Shown: one piece after another, positions 1 through 5,479 of the stretch | Position numbering within the stretch: position 1 is the stretch's first letter | How the letters are laid out: each line of letters starts with the position of its first letter | Source of the DNA: an uncultured Bacilli bacterium | Lineage (GTDB): Bacteria; Bacillota_I; Bacilli_A; RF39; UBA660 | Assembly (NCBI GenBank): GCA_947631895.1 | Contig: CANRMU010000046.1 | Location: 1 to 7,221, forward strand | Length of the DNA stretch: 7,221 nucleotides | Direction: 5' to 3' | Program-made: the position numbers and the translations under genes | The notes under the pieces: generated by a model | Database searches by the model: none | Told to the model about the DNA's origin: nothing | What the model saw: the letters and a program-made list of their open reading frames with translations, nothing else

Positions 1-810
1 TATCAAGATTTTGATAAAGAAAGAATTAGTAAGAAAATATTTGAAGATTATTCTCGTTCAATATTAATTAAACTTACTAAATTAGTTAAAATAAATGATG
101 CTTTAATTAGAAAATTAAAAGATATTAAGTATAGTTATGATTTAACTGATGAAGATGTTGAAGTAGTTTTTACCATTAAAAATGAATTAGAAACGGAAAG
201 AAAAGAATATGATGAAGTAATCGAAAATCATCGAGCTCATAAATCTAGTTTTTCCCATTTAGGTAAAGAAATGGAATTATTAAATTTAAAAGTTAGTAAG
301 AGTGAAGAAAAATTAGATTTTGCTTTAAGAAGTTTAGGTAGTCTAAAAGAAGATGAATTAAGAGCAAGAGATCAATTAGATGAAATGAAACATATTTTAA
401 ATCAAGCTAAATTACAAATGCGTTCCTTTAAATTACCCGTTATTCCTGATAATTATTTTGTGGAATTAGGTGAAGCTGTTGAAGCTATTCAAAATTTAGT
501 TGATGAGTTAGAAAAAACACCAATATCTATAAAAGCTTTAAATATCCGTGTTGATACAGCTAGAGACCTAGTTTTAAAAGTTTATAATACGACAAAAGAA
601 GTTGTTAAAACAGCAAGAATGGCTGAGATGACTATTGTTTATGGTAATCGTTATCGGCCTATTAAAGAAGAAGTTAATATTGCTTTAAATAGAGCTGAAA
701 ATTTCTTTTATCATGGGGAATTTAAAAAATCTTTAGAAAATGCTATTAATGCAATTAATGTTATTGAACCAGGAATATATAAAAAATTACTTAGTGAATA
801 TCGAGATTAG
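1..810 (+). CDS. ezrA: Septation ring formation regulator EzrA, C-terminal part (5' truncated)
   Basis: The reading frame is open from the first base to the TAG at 808-810, giving 269 visible residues. The Met at 271 is internal, not the start. EzrA is a membrane-anchored, spectrin-like coiled-coil protein that binds FtsZ and limits Z-ring assembly to midcell. Family members are about 560-570 residues, so roughly the first half, including the N-terminal membrane anchor, lies outside the window. Seen directly: long charged heptad-like helices rich in Lys, Glu and Leu, and near the C-terminus the segment YGNRYRP (fragment residues 214-220, bases 640-660). This matches the conserved QNR patch of EzrA, which is needed for its placement at the division site. 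A desulfurase two genes downstream matches the Bacillus ezrA-nifZ neighbourhood and supports the call. The next gene begins 9 bases after the stop, so the two are probably cotranscribed. Confidence 0.88.
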   Translation, partial: YQDFDKERISKKIFEDYSRSILIKLTKLVKINDALIRKLKDIKYSYDLTDEDVEVVFTIKNELETERKEYDEVIENHRAHKSSFSHLGKEMELLNLKVSKSEEKLDFALRSLGSLKEDELRARDQLDEMKHILNQAKLQMRSFKLPVIPDNYFVELGEAVEAIQNLVDELEKTPISIKALNIRVDTARDLVLKVYNTTKEVVKTARMAEMTIVYGNRYRPIKEEVNIALNRAENFFYHGEFKKSLENAINAINVIEPGIYKKLLSEYRD

Positions 811-819
811 GAGAATATT

Positions 820-1392
820 ATGCAAAAGATTATGATTGATTTAGATGAAACAATAGTTATGGATGGTTATTTAAAAGCAGTTAATGATTATAAAAATACT
901 AATTATAAAGCTGAAGATATTGATACTTATTATGTTGAAGATATTCTAGGCGAAGAAAAAGAAGCCTTTTTAGACCATTTTTATAAGAATGTTAATATTT
1001 ATGATGATATAAAAGAATTACCTAATGCTATAAGTACAATTAAAGATTTATGTAAATATTATGATGTTTATATATGTGCAGCTTTTGTTGATCCAAGAAG
1101 AGTATTAGAAAGTAAAGTATCAGCAATGCATAAATATGAATGGATTATTAAGAATATGCCTTTTATTGATCCTAAAAAGATTATTTTAACAGGTTCTAAA
1201 GATGTTGTTATGTGTGATATTAAAATTGATGATAAAGTATCTAATTTAAAAAATGGTTATGGTAAAGTAAAATTATTATTAGATCATAAACATAATCAAA
1301 AATTTGATTTTGAAGATTTAGAGTCTTTGCAAATTAGAAGAGTATATAATTGGGATCAAATACGTTCTATTTTATTAGAGGGAAGGGAATAA
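820..1392 (+). CDS. HAD-superfamily 5'(3')-deoxyribonucleotidase-like protein (NT5C/YqfW type)
   Basis: This 190-residue protein has the order of motifs expected of the NT5C family of HAD phosphatases, which remove phosphate from (deoxy)nucleoside monophosphates in the cytosol. Motif I is IDLDET, with nucleophile candidate D7 and partner D9. The motif III lysine is probably K127 in GSKD. Motif IV is DIKIDD with D137/D138, positioned as in mitochondrial deoxyribonucleotidase. The length matches small bacterial members such as Bacillus YqfW. Oddity: motif II, usually a T/S-containing CTSP-like stretch, reads CAAF at residues 86-89, so the phosphate-binding hydroxyl appears to be replaced by Ala. 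Substrate or activity may therefore differ. The start is set by AGGAG at 809-813, which overlaps the ezrA stop, six bases before the ATG. The stop lies one base before the desulfurase ATG, so translation of the two is probably coupled. The fold is fairly sure; the substrate is inferred. Confidence 0.72.
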   Translation: MQKIMIDLDETIVMDGYLKAVNDYKNTNYKAEDIDTYYVEDILGEEKEAFLDHFYKNVNIYDDIKELPNAISTIKDLCKYYDVYICAAFVDPRRVLESKVSAMHKYEWIIKNMPFIDPKKIILTGSKDVVMCDIKIDDKVSNLKNGYGKVKLLLDHKHNQKFDFEDLESLQIRRVYNWDQIRSILLEGRE

Positions 1393-1393
1393 T

Positions 1394-2524
1394 ATGATTT
1401 ATTTAGATTATAGTGCTACGACACCAGTAAATTATGAAGTTTTAGAATCTTACATCAGAGCTACTAAAGACTTTATGGGTAATCCTAATTCATTACATAA
1501 TTTAGGCGTTAAAAGTAAAACTTTAATGAATAGTGCGATTAAACAAATTAGTGATATTTTTCATGTTTTAGAAAGTGAAATTATTTTTACTTCTAGTGCT
1601 ACAATGTCTAATAATTTAGCTTTAATTGGAACTTGTCTTGCTAATATGAAACATGGTAATCACTTAATAGTCTCTAAATTAGAACATCCATCAATTTATA
1701 AAATATGTGATTATTTAGAAACAATTGGTTTTGAGATTAGTTATGTTAATAATACTGATGAAGGATTAATTGATTTTGAAGATTTAAAAAATAAGATGCG
1801 TTTAGATACTATTTTAGTTAGCATTTGTGCGGTTAATAGTGAAACGGGAGCAAGGCAACCTTTAAAAATGTTAAGACAAATTATTAAAAAAGAAAATAGT
1901 AGTACCTTACTTCATAGTGATATGACTCAAGCTTTAGGTAAAGTAGCAGTGAGCTTACATGATGTTGATTTAGCTACAGCTTCATCTCATAAAATATACG
2001 GTCCTAAAGGAATTGCTCTTCTATATAAAAGTGATCGAGTAAAAATGAGTCCTTTAATGTATGGAAGTGGTTCATCAATTTATAATCCTGGAACTCCAGC
2101 TGTTCCATTAATTGTAGCTTTTTCCAAAGCAATTAGACTTGCTACAACTGATGTTGAAAAAAGAGAAAATTTTGTTAGAAGATTAAATACCATGATTGTC
2201 GATGATTTAAAAAAATTAGATGGAGTAGAGATAAATCAAACGAAAATATGTATTCCGCATATCTTAAATATTAGTTTAAAAAATATTAAACCAGAAACAT
2301 TTATCCATGCCATGGAAGAATATGATATTTATCTTGGTACCAATAGTGCATGTTCTTCAAATGAACTTTCAACTAGTGTAATGGCTATTTATAATGATCG
2401 TAAAAGAGCAATGAGTACCATTAGAATTAGCTTATCTCATCTAACAACTACTGATGAAGTATATCGTTTTCTAACTTGTTTTAAAAAAGTTTATCAAAAA
2501 TTAAATGGTTTAATAGAAGATTAG
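1394..2524 (+). CDS. Cysteine desulfurase, class V aminotransferase fold (NifS/NifZ type)
   Basis: This 376-residue PLP enzyme would take sulfur from L-cysteine as an enzyme-bound persulfide, releasing alanine, and hand it to a thiolation or Fe-S partner. Seen in order: the N-terminal LDYSATTP; EHPS with the PLP-stacking H98; NSETG with N148; HSDMTQ with D176 and Q179; SSHKIYGPKG with Schiff-base lysine K200; the catalytic loop TNSACSS with C320; and TIRISLSH with R344. The short SAC-S-S loop, without an IscS-like extended segment, suggests a dedicated desulfurase. Its place downstream of ezrA fits the NifZ clade, which in Bacillus serves ThiI in tRNA 4-thiouridine synthesis, but no thiI follows here. 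Oddity: the loop usually of the form G-x-x-E-x-G-x-R-x-G-T reads GSGSSIYNPGTP (residues 224-235), lacking the usual Glu and Arg. The start has GAGGGAAGGG at 1378-1387. Its TAG overlaps the stop of the convergent gene. Enzyme class is very likely; partner unknown. Confidence 0.88.
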   Translation: MIYLDYSATTPVNYEVLESYIRATKDFMGNPNSLHNLGVKSKTLMNSAIKQISDIFHVLESEIIFTSSATMSNNLALIGTCLANMKHGNHLIVSKLEHPSIYKICDYLETIGFEISYVNNTDEGLIDFEDLKNKMRLDTILVSICAVNSETGARQPLKMLRQIIKKENSSTLLHSDMTQALGKVAVSLHDVDLATASSHKIYGPKGIALLYKSDRVKMSPLMYGSGSSIYNPGTPAVPLIVAFSKAIRLATTDVEKRENFVRRLNTMIVDDLKKLDGVEINQTKICIPHILNISLKNIKPETFIHAMEEYDIYLGTNSACSSNELSTSVMAIYNDRKRAMSTIRISLSHLTTTDEVYRFLTCFKKVYQKLNGLIED

Positions 2525-2826
2525 TTGCCTTTTAAATTAGCAATTTCATCTTCTATTTTTTTAATGGCTTTTTGTAAAGCGTCCATTTTTTCATCATCAT
2601 TTAAAGGCTGATTGTTATTGTTGTTATTATTACTATTATCATTATTATCACTTTGAATGACTGCCACTTGGGCGGCATTTGTAAGTAAATAATCACCAAG
2701 TAAAATAATCCAGTTACCAATGGCATTTTGTTCTAAAACATTTAATTCTTCACATAAAATAGTACCAACCACAATTGCTGACCATGAAAAAACAGTAGGA
2801 TTGATATTTGAGGTAATGTTTTTCAA
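2521..2826 (-). CDS. Small Asn-rich protein of unknown function (TTG start)
   Basis: This 101-residue protein is not assigned a function. It has three parts. Residues 11-58 are hydrophobic to amphipathic, with a stretch EQNAIGNW (32-39) followed by LLGDYLLTNAAQ. From memory this resembles a small uncharacterised family common in gut Firmicutes, but that was not checked. Residues 60-73 are a low-complexity Asn/Asp/Ser linker. Residues 76-98 are a charged helix likely to form a coiled coil. There is no cleavable signal sequence. No ATG fits the start; a TTG at 2826-2824 is used, supported by a strong AAAAGGGGG site at 2835-2843, eight bases upstream. The gene lies 50 bases downstream of the membrane-protein gene on the same strand, with a candidate terminator between them, so it depends on read-through or a promoter I cannot see. 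Its TAA overlaps the convergent desulfurase stop. Confidence 0.7.
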   Translation of the reverse strand: MKNITSNINPTVFSWSAIVVGTILCEELNVLEQNAIGNWIILLGDYLLTNAAQVAVIQSDNNDNSNNNNNNNQPLNDDEKMDALQKAIKKIEDEIANLKGN

Positions 2827-2834
2827 ATAAACAA

Positions 2835-2843
2835 CCCCCTTTT
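2835..2843 (-). promoter_or_regulatory. Ribosome binding site that fixes the TTG start
   Basis: Read on the minus strand this is AAAAGGGGG, followed by eight bases and then TTG AAA AAC. No ATG or GTG in the same frame has a comparable site, so this purine run decides the non-ATG start of the small Asn-rich gene. Confidence 0.65.
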
Positions 2844-2856
2844 ATTAAAATATATG

Positions 2857-2879
2857 AAAAAAATGAGTATTTCTACTCA
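2857..2879 (-). terminator. Intrinsic terminator overlapping the stop of the DUF4282-like gene
   Basis: On the minus strand, TGAGTA (2879-2874), loop GAAA, TACTCA (2869-2864) is followed by seven T (2863-2857). The first three bases of the stem are the TGA stop codon itself. The stem is short (6 bp) and AT-rich, so termination may be partial. That would allow some read-through into the Asn-rich gene 31 bases beyond the T-run. Confidence 0.6.
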
Positions 2880-3338
2880 CTTGTCATCTTCTTTTTTAGC
2901 TTCTTCTTTTTTACTATCTTTCTTATTATCTTTTTTAACTGCTAAGTTATCATTAATTTCATTTAATTTATGATACATCATAATAACTAATAAAGCACTT
3001 TCAAAAACAATTCTTGCCACAACATTACCAATAAATAAATATAGTAAAAAGGCAATTACACTAGTGCTTATATAACTAAATGAAGTAATAGTTATAAATA
3101 TGGCAATAACTAAGTAACAAATTTTTAAAATTGCTTCTAAACTTAAAGTTTTAAAAGATAGAAAATCATATAGTTTTTTAGTAAATCCTTGATAATCTTT
3201 AGCATTATCTTTATTTAAAAAAGTAAAATATAATACTATACCTCCACAAATGGCCACTAATAAACTAACAATCATCCATACTCCAGCATTAGCACTACTA
3301 GAAGAGACTAATTCTGTACCATAAGACCCATAACGCAT
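2877..3338 (-). CDS. DUF4282-like small membrane protein with charged tail
   Basis: This 153-residue integral membrane protein has an unknown role. Seen: a short polar Ser/Gly-rich N-terminus; a hydrophobic segment at about 20-40; a juxtamembrane stretch KLYDFLSFKTL (55-65); a second hydrophobic segment at about 68-90; a third at about 93-121 containing R109 and E113; then KLNEIND and a highly charged Lys/Asp/Glu tail (135-153). The pattern of YDFLSF, two helices, R-x3-E in the last helix and a final NEI resembles DUF4282, a small uncharacterised membrane family. This is from memory, not a search. The start was chosen at 3338 because GGAAAGGAG at 3348-3356 lies nine bases upstream. The longer frame to 3392 would run through this site and the -10 box. 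It has its own promoter at 3364-3392 and a terminator at its stop, so it looks like its own transcription unit. Confidence 0.75.
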   Translation of the reverse strand: MRYGSYGTELVSSSSANAGVWMIVSLLVAICGGIVLYFTFLNKDNAKDYQGFTKKLYDFLSFKTLSLEAILKICYLVIAIFITITSFSYISTSVIAFLLYLFIGNVVARIVFESALLVIMMYHKLNEINDNLAVKKDNKKDSKKEEAKKEDDK

Positions 3339-3347
3339 GTATATATT

Positions 3348-3356
3348 CTCCTTTCC
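3348..3356 (-). promoter_or_regulatory. Ribosome binding site choosing the 3338 start
   Basis: On the minus strand this reads GGAAAGGAG, nine bases before the ATG at 3338-3336. It rules out the longer upstream start at 3392, which has no such site and would lie at the -35 box. Confidence 0.7.
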
Positions 3357-3362
3357 TAAAAA

Positions 3363-3384
3363 AATCATATCAAAACTTATGATT
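3363..3384 (-). repeat. 22-bp dyad overlapping the -10 box (candidate operator)
   Basis: AATCATA and TATGATT are perfect 7-bp reverse complements separated by eight bases. The dyad covers the -10 hexamer and most of the spacer of the promoter for the DUF4282-like gene, where a repressor could act. No protein can be assigned to it, and such AT-rich dyads can occur by chance. Confidence 0.35.
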
Positions 3385-3392
3385 AAAGACAA
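3364..3392 (-). promoter_or_regulatory. Sigma-A type promoter of the DUF4282-like gene
   Basis: On the minus strand there is a -35 TTGTCT (3392-3387), a spacer of exactly 17 bases, and a -10 TATGAT (3369-3364), preceded by TGA, which makes an extended -10. The gap from the -10 to the ribosome binding site gives a short leader with no visible riboswitch. Confidence 0.6.
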
Positions 3393-3416
3393 GTAATAAA
3401 AGTATTGTAGACATGT

Positions 3417-3441
3417 AAAAAAATAGCCTAAGCTATTTTTA
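3417..3441 (-). terminator. Intrinsic terminator at the end of the helical-repeat gene
   Basis: A perfect 9-bp inverted repeat (3419-3427 with 3432-3440, core TAGC/GCTA) has a 4-base loop and, on the minus strand, is followed by a seven-T run (3423-3417). The stop codon TAA (3441-3439) forms the edge of the stem. The other strand also carries a T-run, so the structure could act in both directions. Confidence 0.75.
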
Positions 3442-3870
3442 TAAATATTTTTTTAAATTTTCAACTGAATCTTCTTGCATAGTAACATATTCACTAATTA
3501 AATCTTCAACTTCTTTATCAACTTTTTTATTATTTAAAAGTTTTCTTCCTTCAATAATTCCCATATTAGTACCTTGCATTAATAATTCAGCAATTTTAGA
3601 ATTACTAGTATCAGTTAAAGTTTTCATTTCAATACCATACCAAGTCATAGCTTTATTCATCATACTAGTTTCTTTAGGATTATCTTCCACTTTATAATTA
3701 GCATAAACTTTTCTAATCTTCTTTTCAATATTTTGGTATTTTTCATATTGAGTAGTTAAAGATTCTTTAAATTCTTCATCTTCAATTTTATCTAAGATAA
3801 AATGAATGGCATCCATGCCCATGCAAGCTCCTTTACTTAATTCATCTAAAGCATTAATATTTTCTTTCAT
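3439..3870 (-). CDS. All-helical protein with internal duplication, possibly ferritin-like fold
   Basis: This 143-residue soluble protein has no signal peptide or membrane segment. I recognise the general type (small helical proteins of Firmicutes with GxxMG) but no function. Residues 14-57 align without gaps to residues 100-143: both begin G-x-x-M-G, both have Leu at +12, Glu at +22, Leu at +24, Tyr at +28, Gln at +32, Lys at +40 and Tyr at +42, about ten identities in 44. Two similar helical hairpins joined by a linker (about 58-99) fit a four-helix bundle built by duplication, as in ferritin-like and DUF2383-type proteins. I do not see a clear paired E-x-x-H metal site, so a metal function is not supported. 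The start has AGGAGG at 3877-3882, preceded on its strand by C. The gene is divergent from the collagen-like gene and ends in a strong terminator. Confidence 0.75.
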   Translation of the reverse strand: MKENINALDELSKGACMGMDAIHFILDKIEDEEFKESLTTQYEKYQNIEKKIRKVYANYKVEDNPKETSMMNKAMTWYGIEMKTLTDTSNSKIAELLMQGTNMGIIEGRKLLNNKKVDKEVEDLISEYVTMQEDSVENLKKYL

Positions 3871-3973
3871 ATATTTCCTCCTGTAGTTAGGTTGGTTTTA
3901 TTTTTTTAAAATATACTAAAAAGATAAGCAAAAGTATTAATAAAACATAAACTATCCTAGGGAGGTATTTGTG
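3871..3973. other. Divergent intergenic region between helical-repeat and collagen-like genes
   Basis: This AT-rich region of 103 bases must hold the start signals for both flanking genes. The ribosome binding sites are clear: rc of 3876-3883 for the minus gene and GGAGG at 3961-3965 for the plus gene. Promoters are not. TATACT at 3912-3917 (+) and TATATT at rc 3910-3915 (-) are possible -10 boxes, but neither has a convincing -35 at 16-18 bases. The two candidates overlap, so the genes might compete for RNA polymerase. Confidence 0.4.
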
Positions 3974-4462
3974 ATGAACAACGAATATCAAAAAGCTTAT
4001 GAATATGTCAAAAATGCTCAAAAAAGAGGTTTAATTCAAAATTGTTGCTGTAATATAAGAACAATTACGGGACCAACTGGACCTGCTGGACCAGCAACAA
4101 TTGAAATAGATGAGACCCAAACTGGTGAACCAGGTGGTATTGCTAGTGTTACTAATACGGGTAGTAGCGAGAATGTAAAATTATCTTTTGTAATACCAAT
4201 GGGCCCAACAGGACCAATCGGTTTAGAAGGACTACAAGGACCAATGGGACCAAATGGACTTCCAGGACCTGCAGGGCCAATGGGACCTATAGGGCCAACA
4301 GGAGCAACTGGACCAGCCATTAGTTTAGAAATCGGCAATGTTACAATTGGGGATTTTATTTCGGATGTTAGTATTGATGATGTTGGAACTGGAAGTGACC
4401 ATGTTTTAAATTTTGTTATTCCCAAAGGAGAGACGGGACCACAAGGAGCTACTGCTCCATAG
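3974..4462 (+). CDS. Short collagen-like (Gly-X-Y) protein with two beta-type modules
   Basis: This 162-residue protein contains collagen-type triplets. A short GPTGPAGP lies at 33-40; a main run of about 12 Gly-X-Y triplets lies at 77-114, rich in GPT, GPM and GPI; and a final GETGPQGATAP ends the protein. Between them are two similar modules, about 41-76 and 116-151, each ending L-x-F-V-I-P before the next Gly-X-Y run. They align ungapped at an offset of 75 residues. This alternation is typical of bacterial and phage-tail collagen-like proteins, which form trimeric filaments on spores, cells or virions. The N-terminus is short and polar, with three consecutive Cys (24-26) but no signal peptide, as in exosporium proteins such as BclA. 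The protein stops abruptly, without a C-terminal globular trimer domain. The ATG at 3974 was preferred over the GTG at 3971 because it lies eight bases after GGAGG (3961-3965). Confidence 0.82.
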   Translation: MNNEYQKAYEYVKNAQKRGLIQNCCCNIRTITGPTGPAGPATIEIDETQTGEPGGIASVTNTGSSENVKLSFVIPMGPTGPIGLEGLQGPMGPNGLPGPAGPMGPIGPTGATGPAISLEIGNVTIGDFISDVSIDDVGTGSDHVLNFVIPKGETGPQGATAP

Positions 4463-4483
4463 CGTAATTTCTATAATAATATT

Positions 4484-4512
4484 TTAATGATAAATAAAAC
4501 ATGTGATATAAT
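4484..4512 (+). promoter_or_regulatory. Extended -10 promoter of the LysR-family gene
   Basis: A perfect TATAAT (4507-4512) is preceded by TGA, giving an extended -10. The -35 region at 17 bases spacing is TTAATG (4484-4489), a weak match. The leader before the GGAGG at 4527-4531 is short. The gene can therefore be transcribed on its own even if the collagen-like transcript reads through; I see no terminator between the two. Confidence 0.55.
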
Positions 4513-4539
4513 TAAAAGTAATAGTTGGAGGTTTTTTAT

Positions 4540-5436
4540 ATGAATACTGATTTAAATGCTTATAAGACATTTTATTTGGTTGCTAAGTATAAAAGTTTTA
4601 CGAAAGCTTCGCAAGAGTTATATATTTCGCAACCTGCCGTAACTCAAACAATAAAAAAATTAGAGAATCAATTAAATATTGAATTATTTAAACGTTCTTC
4701 AAATGGTTCGATCTCTTTAACACCTTCTGGTGAAGTTGTTTATTATTATGCTGAAAAAATATATAATTTAGCAGTTGCTAATGAGATTGTTATAGAAAAA
4801 GCAAAAGATGCTTCATTTGGATTAATAAATATTGGAGTTCCTACTCATATTGGTACTTTTTATCTTGCAAAATATGTAAAAAAATTTAATGATAAATATC
4901 CCAATATAAAATTTAATATTATAAATAAAACTTCTGATGAAATGATTTTAATGTTAAAAAAAAGAGAATTAGATATTGTTATAGATACTAATATGAGTGA
5001 TTTTGAAGACGACTTAATAACTACAACTAAAATTTTAGATTTAGATAGTTGTTTTGTATGTGGTGAAAAATACAAAGATATTGCTAAAAAAGGGCGAATA
5101 GAATTACAAGAATTATCAAAGTATCCATTAATCTTGCCAGGTAAAACTACTTCTAATCGTAAAATGATTGATTATAAATTAAAAGAAAAAGGAATTAGTT
5201 TATCTTCTTTAATTGAAGCCAATTCCTCATCTATTTCAAGAAAACTTATTATTGAAGGACTTGGAATAGGTTGGATGATAAAAGAATTTGTTCAAGAAGA
5301 TATTAATAAAAATATTTTATATGAATTAGATATTGATTTTGATCAGGTTTTAACACCGGTTTCTTTAGCATATAATCAAAAATTTAATCATGATATTATA
5401 AAAGAATTTATTAAGATTTTTAATGAGAATGATTAG
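4540..5436 (+). CDS. LysR-family transcriptional regulator
   Basis: This 298-residue protein has the standard length and layout of a LysR-type regulator: an N-terminal winged helix-turn-helix (about 5-62) followed by a periplasmic-binding-protein-like effector domain (about 93-295). Diagnostic is the recognition region SFTKASQELYISQPAVTQTI (19-38), then KKLENQLNIELFKR and LTPSGE. LysR proteins act as tetramers and respond to a small co-inducer; the ligand here cannot be told. The effector domain contains C171-F-V-C174, a CxxC pair that could be redox- or metal-sensitive, or chance. The start is the ATG at 4540, eight bases after GGAGG (4527-4531). The TTG at 4525 overlaps that site and is rejected. 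LysR genes often lie divergent from their target, but here both neighbours are on the same strand, so the target is unknown; it may be itself. Downstream are a terminator and an IS. Confidence 0.9.
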   Translation: MNTDLNAYKTFYLVAKYKSFTKASQELYISQPAVTQTIKKLENQLNIELFKRSSNGSISLTPSGEVVYYYAEKIYNLAVANEIVIEKAKDASFGLINIGVPTHIGTFYLAKYVKKFNDKYPNIKFNIINKTSDEMILMLKKRELDIVIDTNMSDFEDDLITTTKILDLDSCFVCGEKYKDIAKKGRIELQELSKYPLILPGKTTSNRKMIDYKLKEKGISLSSLIEANSSSISRKLIIEGLGIGWMIKEFVQEDINKNILYELDIDFDQVLTPVSLAYNQKFNHDIIKEFIKIFNEND

Positions 5437-5454
5437 TAACATCATTCTTTTTTT
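5426..5454 (+). terminator. Intrinsic terminator of the LysR-family gene
   Basis: AGAATGAT (5426-5433) and ATCATTCT (5441-5448) are perfect 8-bp reverse complements, followed by a seven-T run (5448-5454). The gene's TAG stop (5434-5436) lies in the loop, so the terminator begins inside the coding region. Confidence 0.75.
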
Positions 5455-5470
5455 ATAAGTAAAACTTATA
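5454..5470. repeat. Perfect inverted repeat between the lysR terminator and the IS
   Basis: TATAAGT and ACTTATA are exact 7-bp reverse complements around a three-base AAA loop. The repeat abuts the T-run of the terminator and ends nine bases before the left end of the insertion sequence. It may be a hairpin that attracted insertion or an operator remnant; no function can be shown. Confidence 0.4.
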
Positions 5471-5479
5471 TAGTATGAT

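Noticed and set aside
2523..2545. Weak hairpin TTGC...GCAA just past the desulfurase stop
   Set aside because: Loop of about 11 bases, short stem and no clear T-run; not enough for a terminator.
3339..3392. N-terminal extension of the DUF4282-like gene to a start at 3392
   Set aside because: The extension overlaps the promoter -10 and the GGAAAGGAG site, and the internal ATG at 3338 has ideal spacing.
4069..4320. Repeated GGACCA/GGACCT units resembling a DNA repeat array
   Set aside because: They are codons for Gly-Pro triplets of the collagen-like protein, with no fixed-length spacers, so not a CRISPR or mobile repeat.
4036..4425. Antisense open frame of 129 residues opposite the collagen-like gene, Pro/Gly-rich
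   Set aside because: Its Gly-Pro pattern is the mirror of the GGACCA-type codons of the real collagen-like gene. It has no ribosome binding site of note and no independent protein features.
4445..4458. GC-rich hairpin GGAGC-TACT-GCTCC at the end of the collagen-like gene
   Set aside because: No T-run follows, so it is not a credible intrinsic terminator; the pairing probably comes from Gly, Ala and Pro codons.
4525..4539. TTG start five codons upstream for the LysR gene
   Set aside because: The TTG overlaps the ribosome binding site GGAGG used by the ATG at 4540, and the extra residues are not part of the LysR fold.
4860..5075. Minus-strand open frame inside the LysR gene
   Set aside because: Low-complexity hydrophobic translation, expected opposite an AT-rich gene; the LysR frame is well supported.
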